From: Paraburkholderia sp. LEh10
Lineage (GTDB): Bacteria > Pseudomonadota > Gammaproteobacteria > Burkholderiales > Burkholderiaceae
DNA: 64,000 nucleotides
NCBI RefSeq assembly: GCF_017814945.1
Contig: NZ_JAGIPX010000043.1
Location: forward strand, 1-64,000
Direction of reading: 5' to 3'
Made by a program: the position numbers and the translations under genes. The notes below the pieces were generated by a model. That model had not been told where the DNA came from. It saw nothing but the letters and a program-made list of their open reading frames with translations, and made no database searches. Within the stretch, counting starts at the first letter, position 1. The number at the start of each line of letters is the position of its first letter. This document shows positions 18,595 to 27,589 of this stretch, piece by piece.

Positions 18595-18732
18595 GAAGTG
18601 CCGCCCCGCACAGGGGCGACGCCCGCGCCGCGAGGCGCTATCGCGGATGCCAGCGACAGCGGCAAAGCAAACCGCATCGCGGACGCCATCGACAGCGGCA
18701 AAACAACCACCAGCGTCGCAGACAAAAAACCT

Positions 18733-19677
18733 TTATCGGTCCACTTGCCGCCGATTCAAACCAAAACCCAACACCGACACCAACGGCCATCCAAGATTCA
18801 CACCAAGGCTGGCGAGAACAATCAACCCCATCCCGCCGCACTGCGGCAAAGTCAGCGCGCGCCCATAAACGATGGCATCAACGGCGATGGCCGTCAGCGG
18901 ATAAACAAACAGCAACACCGCGATGACAGGCGTCGTGAGCTTCGGCAGCGCGCCATAAATCAGCACATAGGAGAGCCCCGTGTGCAACACACCCATGCCA
19001 ATCAGCCAGAACCATTGAACGGGCGCGATGTGCTCCGCGCCAAGCGGCGCAATAAACGGCAGACATACGACCCCAACCGCGCACTGCGCCAGCGTCAGCA
19101 GATGCGGGCGCATATCACCCAGACTCTTCGCGATCAGCGTGACGCTCGCATACAGCACCGACCCCGCCAACGCCTCGCCAATCCCGATCAGATAACTCGA
19201 ATGGCCCTGCATCGATCCCGCCCCCGCGACGCCCGACGCCAGCACCAGCCCGACGAACGCCGTCGCGATCCAGCCAAGCCGGTCGGCACCAAGGCGCTCG
19301 TTGAAAAGCGCCGCGCCGATCAGCACGACCCAGAACGGCTGCACATGAAACACGACCGTCGCAACAGCAATGCTCGTGCGATGAATCGCATCGAAGAAGC
19401 CCACCCACTGCGTCACCATCAGCACGCCTGAAATCGTCGCGAGCAGCACCGTGCGCCGCGTGAAATGACGTCGTGCGAAATAGCCTCGCCACGCGCAATA
19501 CGCGGCAAGCGAAATGAAACCGAACAGACAGCGAAAAAACACTAGCGTCAGCGCGCCGAGCCGCGCTTCCTCGACGAACACGCCAATCGTGCCCATCAGC
19601 AGGCCGCCGCTCGCGAGCGTGAGCGCGCCTTGCTGGCTTCGGCTGAGCGACAGCGACGAAAGCGGCGATAAAGACAT
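18733..19677 (-). CDS. EamA/DMT-family transporter
   Basis: A 314-residue inner-membrane protein with ten predicted helices in two EamA repeats of five (about residues 15-150 and 160-295). FFDAIHRTSIAVATVVFHVQPFWVVLIG and ALPKLTTPVIAVLLFVYPLTAI are the paired conserved blocks. Such proteins export amino acids or other metabolites; the substrate is unknown. The ATG at 19677 gives the standard N-terminus. The 3' end runs up to the right arm of the inverted repeat, so the last codons adjoin repeat DNA. It diverges from a LysR gene, which probably controls it. Confidence 0.86.
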   Translation of the reverse strand: MSLSPLSSLSLSRSQQGALTLASGGLLMGTIGVFVEEARLGALTLVFFRCLFGFISLAAYCAWRGYFARRHFTRRTVLLATISGVLMVTQWVGFFDAIHRTSIAVATVVFHVQPFWVVLIGAALFNERLGADRLGWIATAFVGLVLASGVAGAGSMQGHSSYLIGIGEALAGSVLYASVTLIAKSLGDMRPHLLTLAQCAVGVVCLPFIAPLGAEHIAPVQWFWLIGMGVLHTGLSYVLIYGALPKLTTPVIAVLLFVYPLTAIAVDAIVYGRALTLPQCGGMGLIVLASLGVNLGWPLVSVLGFGLNRRQVDR

Positions 19678-19780
19678 GGCGAATGGTTCCTCGACGTCGA
19701 ATGCGTCAAAGTATCGGCGGCTTGCCCCATCGTGACAAACGAATAAAATTGAGAAATTCCATAAGCCAGATTGATAAATC

Positions 19781-20677
19781 ATGCACCCCGAATTCAATGT
19801 CGATCTGCTGCGCACTTTCGTCGCCGTCGTCGAGGCGGGCAGCTTCACGAAGGCGGCCGTGACGGTGCACCGCTCGCAGGCGGCGGTCAGCATGCAGATC
19901 AAGCGGCTCGAACAGATGCTCGGCACCACGCTCTTTGCCCGCGATACCCGCAATCTGTCGCTGACGCGCCCCGGCAATACGCTGCTCGAATACGCGCGCC
20001 GCGTGATCGATCTGCATGAGGAGGCGTGGTCCGCGATCGTGCGGCCGGAAGTGAAGGGGCGCGTCGTGCTCGGTGCGCCCGACGACTACGTGTCGTCGTT
20101 GCTGTCGCCCGTGCTGCGGCGCTTTTCGAATCTGTATCCGCATGTCGAGATCGAGATCGTCTGCGCGCAGAGCACGGCGCTCGCGCCGATGCTCGCCGAC
20201 AACAAGATCGACCTCGCATTCGTCACGCGCGACCGCAAGCTGCGCGGCGAATTCGTACGCAGCGAGCCGATGGTGTGGGTCGGCGCATCGGCGGATACGC
20301 CCGTGCTCAAGCTGTCGCCGCTGCCGGTGGGACTGTATGAGCCGGGCTGCGTCGCGCGCGCCAATACGCTCGCCGCGCTCGATCGCGCGCGCATCCGTTA
20401 TCGCGCCGCATACAGCAGCGCGAGCCTGAGCGGACTCGTCGCGACGGTCGATGCAGGTTTGTCCGTAATCGCACTCGCGCGTTGCAGCGTGCCGTCGCGG
20501 CTCGCGATCCTCGGCGCCGAGCACGGCCTGCCCGTCATCGAGCCGCTCGATATCGTCGTCGCGCGCAGCGCGAAATCGGACCGGCCGACCTGCGACTATC
20601 TCGCGGCGCAAATGGTGCAGGATCTCGCCGTGCGCACGAGCGCCCGTGAGACGCGGGAAACGCGCGCCAGAGCATGA
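19781..20677 (+). CDS. LysR-family transcriptional regulator (divergent from EamA transporter)
   Basis: A 298-residue LysR regulator. The HTH lies at about residues 7-65 (LLRTFVAVVEAGSFTKAAVT, RSQAAVSMQIKRLEQMLGTTLF) and the effector-binding domain follows. It starts 103 bp from the divergent EamA gene, the usual LysR-target arrangement, so control of the exporter is likely. The C-terminal 20 residues are Arg/Ala-rich. The ligand is unknown. Confidence 0.9.
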   Translation: MHPEFNVDLLRTFVAVVEAGSFTKAAVTVHRSQAAVSMQIKRLEQMLGTTLFARDTRNLSLTRPGNTLLEYARRVIDLHEEAWSAIVRPEVKGRVVLGAPDDYVSSLLSPVLRRFSNLYPHVEIEIVCAQSTALAPMLADNKIDLAFVTRDRKLRGEFVRSEPMVWVGASADTPVLKLSPLPVGLYEPGCVARANTLAALDRARIRYRAAYSSASLSGLVATVDAGLSVIALARCSVPSRLAILGAEHGLPVIEPLDIVVARSAKSDRPTCDYLAAQMVQDLAVRTSARETRETRARA

Positions 20678-20958
20678 AGCAGCAATGTGTACGGTGCTTA
20701 AGTCATATCCACGCCGAGGCTGTGGCGTCGCGCGCACGGTGAGCCTTTTCCAGCAGCAGGCGAGCGTTTTGCCCGGCGTCGTAGCGTCAGACGAAAGCGC
20801 GAACGCGCGCCGCGGCGGCTGGTCGAAGCGAGACGATTCGCACACGCTCGGCACACGATCCGCGCCCATCGCGCCCATCGTGGATATGACAGCAACCAAC
20901 TCACATGGGCGCGAGTACGGCTCCAGCGAGCCAGCTTCCGTCGACAGGAGGGCCAGCC

Positions 20959-21630
20959 ATGAAGACACGCATCTTTTCCGCCGCGATTATTGCCACCGGC
21001 CTGTTCGTGACCAGCGCAAGCTTCGCGCAACTGAACCTGCAACAGTTCGGCATCGGCGGTGGCAATTCGTCGGGCAACGCAGGCACGGCCCCTTCGTCGG
21101 GCGGCATCTCGCAGCTTTTGCAGAACTACGTCGGCGCGAATCGGCAGGTATTGAGCGGCCAGTCAAGCCTCGCGTCGGCGATGGGGCTTTCCGGCGCGGC
21201 GAGCCAGGCCCAGCAGGCGTCGGGACTGCTGAGCGGCCTCACGCCTTCCGTCAGCCAGTTGTCGCAGGTCGGCAGCACGCAGCAGTCGCTGTCGCAGACG
21301 CTCACGCAGGCGTTTGCGAGCCGCTCGTCGGACGCGTCGGCACCCGTCGACAAGCAGGCGTTCACCAACGGTCTCGCGTCGCTCGGCCAGGGCGTGAGCC
21401 AGTATTCGAGCCTGCAGTCGAGCCTCGGCAGCATCGGCCAGATGAATCCGGCGTCGCTGTTGCAATCGGGCATGAATCCGCAGACGGCGCAGGCCGCATC
21501 GTATATCGCGCAGTCCGCGCCGGGGCAGTTGCAGTTGCTGGCGTCGACGTTGAGTGCCGCCGTACAGTTCGCGACGAGCCACGGCATCAGCGTGCCTTCC
21601 ATTGCGGCTGCGGCGCTGAAAGGCTTTTGA
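20959..21630 (+). CDS. secreted Ser/Gln-rich protein of unknown function
   Basis: A 223-residue protein with a Sec signal peptide (about 23 residues, ending in SASFAQ) and a mature part very rich in Ser, Gln, Ala and Gly (repeated SQ, LSQ and SGL motifs). Cysteines are absent. A strong AGGAGGG ribosome binding site precedes the ATG at 20959. Composition suggests an extended or helical surface or matrix-associated protein. No family recognised. Neighbours are a LysR regulator upstream and an arylamine acetyltransferase downstream, with no clear operon. Confidence 0.75.
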   Translation: MKTRIFSAAIIATGLFVTSASFAQLNLQQFGIGGGNSSGNAGTAPSSGGISQLLQNYVGANRQVLSGQSSLASAMGLSGAASQAQQASGLLSGLTPSVSQLSQVGSTQQSLSQTLTQAFASRSSDASAPVDKQAFTNGLASLGQGVSQYSSLQSSLGSIGQMNPASLLQSGMNPQTAQAASYIAQSAPGQLQLLASTLSAAVQFATSHGISVPSIAAAALKGF

Positions 21631-21878
21631 TGCGTGCGTCCGATGCAGGCTTCTGACGCGGATTGCAGCGCGGTGTGATGCGTCGCGCAGCGCACGCGCG
21701 ATGCGGCGCTCTCGCGCGCATCCGATCCGCATCCGATCACCTGTTCGCGAAAGGGCTTTCGGATGTGAGGGCTTGGCGCACAGCGCGCGTCATTGACGGT
21801 ACGCTTTCGACGATCCCGCGTTTCGCATGCATCGCAGACAATCGACGGGCAACGCACAAACATAATGAAGGAGCACCG

Positions 21879-22709
21879 ATGTCCAGCACTCTCGATCTCG
21901 ACCGCTATTTCAGGCGCATCGGCTACACGGGGCCGCAGGCCGCGACGCTCGACCTTCTGCGCGACCTGCAACGCCTGCATCCGCTATCCATTCCGTTCGA
22001 AAACCTCGACCCGCTGACAGGCCGGCGTGTCGATCTCGAACTGCCCGCGCTCGTCGACAAGCTGATCGAGCGGCGGCGCGGCGGCTACTGCTTCGAGCAC
22101 AACGGGCTGTTCGCCCGCGTGCTGATGCAGCTCGGCTTCGACGTGACGCCGATGATCGCGCGCGTGCTGTGGGGCCGCGAGCCCGACGCGATCACGCCGC
22201 GCACGCATATGCTGATGCGAGTGAGCGTCGACGACCAGCCGTGGATCGCGGACGTCGGCTTCGGCGCCGTCACGCTGACGTCGCCGTTGCGTCTGCAGAC
22301 GGGCATCGCGCAACAGACCACGCACGAGCCATTCCGTCTCGCCGATGCATCGCAGGGCGCATTCGATCTCGAAGTGCAGTCCGGCGAGACGTGGCTGAAG
22401 ACCTATCGCTTCGATCTGCAGCGCGCGGAATGGATCGATTACGAAGTGTCGAACTGGTACACGTCGACACATCCCGGGTCGTTTTTCACGACCAGTCTCG
22501 TCGTGTGCCGCGTGACGCCGGAAGGGCGGCTCACGCTCTTCAACGACCGGCTCACCGCACGTACGAAGGATGGCGAAGCGATCGAGCGACGGATCGAAAG
22601 CGCGCATGAACTCGAAACCTGTTTGCGCGATACGTTCCTGATCGAACTCGCCGATATCGACGTCGCGGACATCTACCGGCGCGTGTCGACGGCAGGCGCG
22701 CCAGCCTGA
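21879..22709 (+). CDS. nat: arylamine N-acetyltransferase
   Basis: A 276-residue enzyme that transfers acetyl from acetyl-CoA to arylamines, arylhydrazines or related amines. The catalytic triad can be read directly: Cys71 in RRGGYCFEHN, His110 in RTHMLMRV and Asp125 in WIADVGFG. IPFENLDPL near residue 40 and WYTSTHPGSFFTTSL are family blocks. AAGGAGCACCG precedes the ATG. It is followed after 22 bp by a methyltransferase gene, probably co-transcribed. Confidence 0.93.
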   Translation: MSSTLDLDRYFRRIGYTGPQAATLDLLRDLQRLHPLSIPFENLDPLTGRRVDLELPALVDKLIERRRGGYCFEHNGLFARVLMQLGFDVTPMIARVLWGREPDAITPRTHMLMRVSVDDQPWIADVGFGAVTLTSPLRLQTGIAQQTTHEPFRLADASQGAFDLEVQSGETWLKTYRFDLQRAEWIDYEVSNWYTSTHPGSFFTTSLVVCRVTPEGRLTLFNDRLTARTKDGEAIERRIESAHELETCLRDTFLIELADIDVADIYRRVSTAGAPA

Positions 22710-22731
22710 CGCGAGCAGCGCAGCAAGCACG

Positions 22732-23409
22732 ATGATCGCGCGGCTCTTCGTTCAGACGTCGTTTTGGCTCGCGGGCATGGGCGTCCTGCTGTTTGGCGCG
22801 GCGGGCACGCTCGCGTGGCCGGGCGCGTGGTGCTATCTGATCGAATTGGGCGTGCTCGGCCTGTGGGTCGGCGTGTGGCTCGCGCATTACGATCCTGCGC
22901 TACTCGCGGAGCGCCTCGGCCCGTTCTCGCAGCGCGGACAGAGCACGTGGGACAAGATCTTCCTCGCGTGCGTCGCGATCGTGTGGTGCGCGTGGCTCGT
23001 GTTGATGGGTCTGGACGCGCGCCGCTTTCATTCGTCATCGTTACCCCCATCACTGCAAGTTGCCGGTGCGCTTGCTATTCTCGTCAGCATGGTGGCGATG
23101 CGCTCAGTGTTCCGCGCAAACAGCTTTGCTGCGCCCGTCGTGAGAATCCAGACGGAGCGTGGCCACAAGGTCAGCGACAGCGGACCGTATGCATACGTGC
23201 GTCATCCGATGTACGGATGGGCCATTCTGTTTCTCGCCGGCACGCCGTTGATGCTCGGCTCGTGGTGGGGCCTCGCATGTGTGCCGTTGCTGATCGTGGG
23301 GCTCGCTTATCGCGCGGTGCTCGAAGAGCGCATGCTGTGCGCGCAACTCGAAGGCTACGCGGAGTACGCCCAGCGCGTGCGCTACCGTTTCGTGCCGCAT
23401 GTCTGGTGA
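22732..23409 (+). CDS. isoprenylcysteine carboxyl methyltransferase-like membrane protein
   Basis: A 225-residue integral membrane protein of the ICMT/phospholipid methyltransferase group. About five membrane helices are followed by the SAM-binding GPYAYVRHPMYGW motif and the C-terminal EERMLCAQLEGYAEYAQRVR block, both hallmarks of the family. Bacterial members methylate mostly unknown small substrates. It is closely spaced with the acetyltransferase upstream, and poxB follows about 100 bp later. Confidence 0.85.
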   Translation: MIARLFVQTSFWLAGMGVLLFGAAGTLAWPGAWCYLIELGVLGLWVGVWLAHYDPALLAERLGPFSQRGQSTWDKIFLACVAIVWCAWLVLMGLDARRFHSSSLPPSLQVAGALAILVSMVAMRSVFRANSFAAPVVRIQTERGHKVSDSGPYAYVRHPMYGWAILFLAGTPLMLGSWWGLACVPLLIVGLAYRAVLEERMLCAQLEGYAEYAQRVRYRFVPHVW

Positions 23410-23511
23410 ACGCGCACCGCGTGTGCTTTCAACATGCTGTCGAACGTGAAGTCCGGCTTTCGAAAGGCCGCACTTTCTACATCATCGAGCCTGATTCATC
23501 GAGGAGCGTTC

Positions 23512-25233
23512 ATGGCAAAGAACACGATTGCGGATTACCTTGCGAAGACTCTCGCCGCGGCGGGCGTCAAGCGCATCTGGGGCGTAACGGGCGACAGTCT
23601 CAACGGTCTGGCATTCAGTCTCGACCAGGTGGGCTCGATCCGCTGGATGCATACGCGTCACGAAGAAGCGGCCGCGTTCGCCGCGGGCGCCGACGCGGCG
23701 TCGAGCGGTCAACTGGCCGTATGCGCGGGCAGTTGCGGGCCGGGCAACCTGCATCTGATCAACGGCCTCTACGACTGTCATCGCAACCAGCAACCGGTGC
23801 TGGCGATCGCCGCGCATATCCCGTCGACGGAAATCGGTCTTGGCTACTTTCAGGAAACGCATCCGACGGAAGTCTTCAAGGAGTGCAGTTATTTCGCCGA
23901 GCTGGTCGTGAACGCGTCGCAGTTTCCGCGCGTGCTGGAGCGCGCGATGCGCACGGCCATCGAACAGCGCGGCGTCGCGGTGATCGTGCTGCCCGGCGAT
24001 ATCGCGCTCGGCGAAGGGCCGTTGCAGCCGCCCGTCTGGAACGCCACCGCGCCGTCGGCGATCTTGCCGCCCGCCAGCGAACTCGACCGTCTCGCGACCA
24101 TGCTCAACGACTGCGAAGCGGTGACGATCATGTGCGGCAGCGGCGTGGCGGGCGCGCACGATGAAGTGGTGAAGCTCGCGGACACGCTCGGCGCGCCCGT
24201 CGTCCACGCATTGCGCGGCAAGCAGTTCATCGAATACGACAATCCTTTCGACGTCGGCATGACGGGGCTGATCGGCTTCAGTTCCGGCTACCACGCGATG
24301 ATGTCGTGCGACGTGCTGCTGCTGCTCGGCTGCGATTTTCCGTACCGGCCGTTCTATCCGCCCGAGGCGAAGGTCGTGCAGATCGACTGGAAGGGCTCGC
24401 AGCTTGGCAAACGCGCGCCGCTTGCGATGGGGCTTGTCGGCACCGTGAAAGAAACCGTCGCCGCGCTGCTGCCGAAGCTCAAGCGCAAGGACGATCGCAC
24501 CTTCGTCGACATGGCGACGGCGCACTACGAAGAGGCGCGCAGAGACCTCGACGAACTCGCGACGCCGTCCGGTCCCGGCGAGCCGATCCATCCGCAGTAT
24601 TTGACGCGCATGATCGACGAAGCCGCCAGCGACGATGCGATCTTTACGGCCGACGTCGGCACGCCCACGCTGTGGTCCGCGCGTTATCTGACGATGAACG
24701 GCAAGCGGCAACTGCACGGCTCGTTCAATCATGGGTCGATGGCCAATGCGATGCCGCAGGCGCTTGGCGCGCAGGCGGCGCATCCGGGGCGGCAGGTGGT
24801 GTCGCTGTCGGGCGACGGCGGGCTGTCGATGCTGCTCGGCGACCTGCTCACTGCGCGGCAACTCGATCTGCCCATCAAGGTCGTTGTGTTCAACAACAGC
24901 CTGCTCGGGTTCGTATCGATGGAGCTGAAGGCGGGCGGCTATCTCGACACGAACGTGGACCTGAGCAAGACCGATTTTGCGCAGATCGCGAAAGGTGCGG
25001 GCATTTTTTCGATCCGGGTCGAGGAATCGGAAGAAGTGGCGGGGGCGCTGAAGCACGCGTTCGCGCACCAGGGCCCGGCCCTCGTCGACGTGGTGACGGC
25101 GAAACACGAACTCGCGATGCCGCCGACAATCGAGCTGTCACAGGCGAAGGGCTTCAGCCTCTATATGCTGCGAGCGATTCTCAATGGCCGTGGCGACGAA
25201 ATCGTCGAACTGATGAAGACCAACCTGCGCTGA
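23512..25233 (+). CDS. poxB: pyruvate:ubiquinone oxidoreductase (pyruvate oxidase) PoxB
   Basis: A 573-residue ThDP- and FAD-dependent enzyme that converts pyruvate to acetate and CO2, passing electrons to ubiquinone at the membrane. The ThDP site glutamate is in HTRHEEAAAFAAGADA. The FAD domain and the ThDP/Mg motif GDGGLSMLLGDLLTA...FNNS follow in order. The C-terminal segment (GFSLYMLRAILNGRGDEIVEL) matches the lipid-binding membrane tail of E. coli PoxB. GAGGAG at 23501-23506 fixes the ATG at 23512; the frame is open further upstream. Length equals the family norm. Confidence 0.92.
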   Translation: MAKNTIADYLAKTLAAAGVKRIWGVTGDSLNGLAFSLDQVGSIRWMHTRHEEAAAFAAGADAASSGQLAVCAGSCGPGNLHLINGLYDCHRNQQPVLAIAAHIPSTEIGLGYFQETHPTEVFKECSYFAELVVNASQFPRVLERAMRTAIEQRGVAVIVLPGDIALGEGPLQPPVWNATAPSAILPPASELDRLATMLNDCEAVTIMCGSGVAGAHDEVVKLADTLGAPVVHALRGKQFIEYDNPFDVGMTGLIGFSSGYHAMMSCDVLLLLGCDFPYRPFYPPEAKVVQIDWKGSQLGKRAPLAMGLVGTVKETVAALLPKLKRKDDRTFVDMATAHYEEARRDLDELATPSGPGEPIHPQYLTRMIDEAASDDAIFTADVGTPTLWSARYLTMNGKRQLHGSFNHGSMANAMPQALGAQAAHPGRQVVSLSGDGGLSMLLGDLLTARQLDLPIKVVVFNNSLLGFVSMELKAGGYLDTNVDLSKTDFAQIAKGAGIFSIRVEESEEVAGALKHAFAHQGPALVDVVTAKHELAMPPTIELSQAKGFSLYMLRAILNGRGDEIVELMKTNLR

Positions 25234-25601
25234 GCCACACGATGCGACGGCGCGCGCCGCCAGCCGGCGTGCGCCGCATTGCGATGCAGCGACGCGCCAT
25301 TGCAGTCTCGTTGCAAAGGTCTATAACAGAAGCAGCAGTGCGGACCTTCTTTGCGCGGCCGACAGTCAAACGATCAGAAACCGGCGTTCTCGCGCCGCGC
25401 TGCGCCGCCCGACAGACTCGGGGGTATTGAGCCAATCAATCGCATCCACAACAAAGGCACGCTGCGGCGCGCTCAGCTGCTGCGCGCGATTTTGCGCTTG
25501 CGTGCATCGATCGAAACGATGCAGATGGCGCGAGCGTTGATGGGCGTCCGGCGCATCGCGATGCAGACCTTCGCGATCCGCCTGCATGGAAGGAGTTCGA
25601 C
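25234..25601. other. intergenic region without a recognisable gene
   Basis: No coding region of convincing composition on either strand. The stretch CTCGTTGCAAAGGTCTATAA near 25308 might be a promoter for the small gene at 25602, but spacing is not diagnostic. No strong stem-loop was seen after poxB. Confidence 0.4.
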
Positions 25602-25859
25602 ATGAAGATCCTGATGGCGTTACCCGTGGCGGGCGCTTTGCTGATGGCCGTGCCTGTCGCGACGATGGCAGAAGATGTGGCGCAGAGCAGCGATGCATCG
25701 AAAGCGACGATGCAGAACAACGCGAACTCATCGGCGCAAGCGACAACGGACATGTCGTATGGCGGATCGATGGAGATGCGCACTTCGTCAGGCAGGCCGA
25801 TGCCGCACGCGCGCGATTGCTCGACTGGCCCGCAATGCAACATCTATTTCGGCAACTAG
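25602..25859 (+). CDS. small secreted protein with Cys-containing C-terminal tail
   Basis: An 85-residue protein with a signal peptide (about 23 residues, ending in TMAED), a Ser/Asn/Thr-rich middle, and the tail RDCSTGPQCNIYFGN. The last residues (C, GP, C, then aromatic-FG plus Ser/Asn) match the tails of the proteins at 4140-4361 and 26864-27223, although the rest is unrelated. AAGGAG precedes the ATG. Function unknown; secreted or periplasmic by its signal peptide. Confidence 0.72.
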   Translation: MKILMALPVAGALLMAVPVATMAEDVAQSSDASKATMQNNANSSAQATTDMSYGGSMEMRTSSGRPMPHARDCSTGPQCNIYFGN

Positions 25860-25960
25860 GCCGATAACCTGCATCAGGAAAACGCGCGGCGCGCCTTGTG
25901 GGCGCGCCGCGTCGCATTCGTCGCCGACAATGCGTGGCTATATCGCGCGATGGTTCAGCG

Positions 25961-26755
25961 TCATTGCGCCGCGTGCTGCGCGGCTTGCTTGATGACGGCC
26001 GCCACCTGCTGCGGGCGCGACTCGTAGACGGAATGGCTCGCGCCGGGAATCACCGTCGTGTGGCTGTGCGCGCGCTCGTAGTACCAGCGTTCGAGATCGG
26101 GGTTGATGATCTTGTCGCTGCCCGCGACGATGCCCCAGCTCGGCTTGGTCGTCCACGCCGCGGCCGTCAAAGGTTGCGAGAACACCTTGGCGGCTGTCAG
26201 CATCTGGCCGTGCGCTTCGAATTGCGCCTGCTTCAGCGGCAGGTCCGCAGCGAAGTCCTTCGGATACACGGACGGATTCAGGTACGTGTAGCCGTCGTCC
26301 GTCTTCTCGATCGCGCCCGTCTGCTTCGACGTATAGCTGGGCATGCCCTTGCCGAGCGCGGCTTCATCTTCGCCGACATCCGGCGCATGGGCGGCGACAT
26401 AGACGAGCCCGACGACATGCGGATCGACGCCTGCTTCCGTGATCACCGAGCCGCCATAGCTATGGCCCACGAGAACTGCCGGACCGTCCTGCAGATCGAC
26501 GACGCGCTTCGTCGCGGCGACATCGTCGTCGAGCGAGGTGAGCGGTTCCTGCACCAGCGTGACGTGGTAGCCGTCTTTGGTCAGGATGTCATAGACGGGC
26601 TTCCAGCCGGAACCATCCACCCAGGCGCCATGAACCAGAACGATATTCCTGACGGGGGCGTGCGTGGGTTGGGCGTCCCGCGCCATCGCGCCCGATGAGG
26701 CGAGAAGACCGGTAGCGAGTGCGAGGGCCGCGGCGACGTGCATCGAAACATTCAA
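25961..26755 (-). CDS. secreted alpha/beta hydrolase
   Basis: A 264-residue alpha/beta hydrolase with an N-terminal signal peptide (cleavage near SSGAMARDA). The oxyanion segment NIVLVHGAWVDGSGWKPV, the nucleophile elbow GHSYGG (Ser about residue 99) and the late GASHSVYESRPQQVA with the catalytic His are present. It resembles the salicylate esterase/hydroxynitrile lyase-like group often annotated as periplasmic alpha/beta hydrolase in Burkholderia. A GGAG precedes the ATG. It lies downstream of the DUF4148 gene on the same strand, about 110 bp apart. Confidence 0.85.
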   Translation of the reverse strand: MNVSMHVAAALALATGLLASSGAMARDAQPTHAPVRNIVLVHGAWVDGSGWKPVYDILTKDGYHVTLVQEPLTSLDDDVAATKRVVDLQDGPAVLVGHSYGGSVITEAGVDPHVVGLVYVAAHAPDVGEDEAALGKGMPSYTSKQTGAIEKTDDGYTYLNPSVYPKDFAADLPLKQAQFEAHGQMLTAAKVFSQPLTAAAWTTKPSWGIVAGSDKIINPDLERWYYERAHSHTTVIPGASHSVYESRPQQVAAVIKQAAQHAAQ

Positions 26756-26863
26756 AAGAAACTCCGGAAAACGAACACAAGAAACAGACCAGAAACAGGC
26801 CAGTACAGATGCTGGCGCGACCCTGCGCCTGGCAGCGGCGGCGCAGGATCATGTCCGCGTCAT

Positions 26864-27223
26864 TTAGCTGCCGAAGAAGACGTTGCAATAGCTGACGGGG
26901 CCGACACACGCGTGATCGGACGCGGTGCGCGACGATTTGCCCGACGTAGTGCCCGACGAAGTGCCCGTCTGAGCCACGCCGCCGACTGCGTCGTTTGAGA
27001 GCTTCTGATCGCCCTGCGCGGCGACCTTTGCTTCGGCTGCCTGGATATCGGCGGGGTAGTCGCTGTCGTTGGCGCGGCCCGGCTGATAGCCCGCCTGCTC
27101 GACGCGAACGAGATCGGCGCGGACATCTGCGCGGGTGACAGGGGCGCTCGCTTGCGCGAAGCTCAGAGCGGGAGCGGCGAATGCGCTGACGGCAACTGCG
27201 AGGCAAACAAACATCTTGTTCAT
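26864..27223 (-). CDS. DUF4148-family secreted protein with Cys-containing tail
   Basis: A 119-residue protein with a signal peptide (ending in LSFAQA) and the DUF4148 block TRADVRADLVRVEQAGYQPG, common in Burkholderiaceae. The C-terminus is CVGPVSYCNVFFGS, which DUF4148 itself does not require and which is shared with two other small proteins in this window. AAGGAG precedes the ATG at 27223. DUF4148 proteins are of unknown function. Confidence 0.85.
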   Translation of the reverse strand: MNKMFVCLAVAVSAFAAPALSFAQASAPVTRADVRADLVRVEQAGYQPGRANDSDYPADIQAAEAKVAAQGDQKLSNDAVGGVAQTGTSSGTTSGKSSRTASDHACVGPVSYCNVFFGS

Positions 27224-27560
27224 GATAGAACTCCTTGAGTGGGCGGACCCAAAAATAAATTCGGTATCCTTAACTAACCGGATTTGATTCGAGCCTGAAA
27301 AGGTCGGCTGCAAAACGTCATTGAAACGGCTGGAACAACGGTATTCGTGCTGCTGCCTAGTCTTGTCCTACGGTGAATCGTGATTCGAATGTCGCCTGCT
27401 ACATCGGGACAAACACGGCGACTTCGACTTTCATTCCCGGCAGGCAAAACTTTTTTTGTTCGGGACGGGGCAGGGCTTCATGGCGCGGCCCCTGCGATGG
27501 CCCAGTCATGCACGCAATGTAATGCGGCGGCGGCGAGCGCGCGAGCCCTACAAACGCACG

Positions 27561-27589
27561 AGTGAAAGCCAACGATCGTTGCTTTCACT
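27561..27589. repeat. 29-bp near-perfect palindrome
   Basis: AGTGAAAGCCAACG is followed by AT and CGTTGCTTTCACT; the arms pair completely except for one extra base on the left. No T tract follows. It could be a regulator site or part of an RNA structure. Confidence 0.6.

Larger units (their letters stand above)
17927..18712. repeat. large imperfect inverted repeat, gene-free
   Basis: The arms 17927-18240 and about 18433-18710 are inverted copies of one another at high identity over about 280-310 bp. Matched pieces include the GAAGCGGGTGAGGC block, the AAGCATTGGCGG block and a palindromic CTTTCTTTGCCGCGGCAAAG core in each arm. The symmetry continues inward: 18280-18296 (TGCGGCAAACCTATGT) is inverted at 18378-18394. 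The left arm starts with three tandem units of 36-37 bp (17927-17963, 17964-18000, 18001-18036); the right arm ends with two. The open frames here are translations of the repeat and are not called as genes. No transposase is present. Confidence 0.85.

Noticed and set aside
18550..19431. Plus-strand frame starting in the right repeat arm
   Set aside because: The first part is repeat sequence and the remainder lies antisense to the EamA transporter gene.
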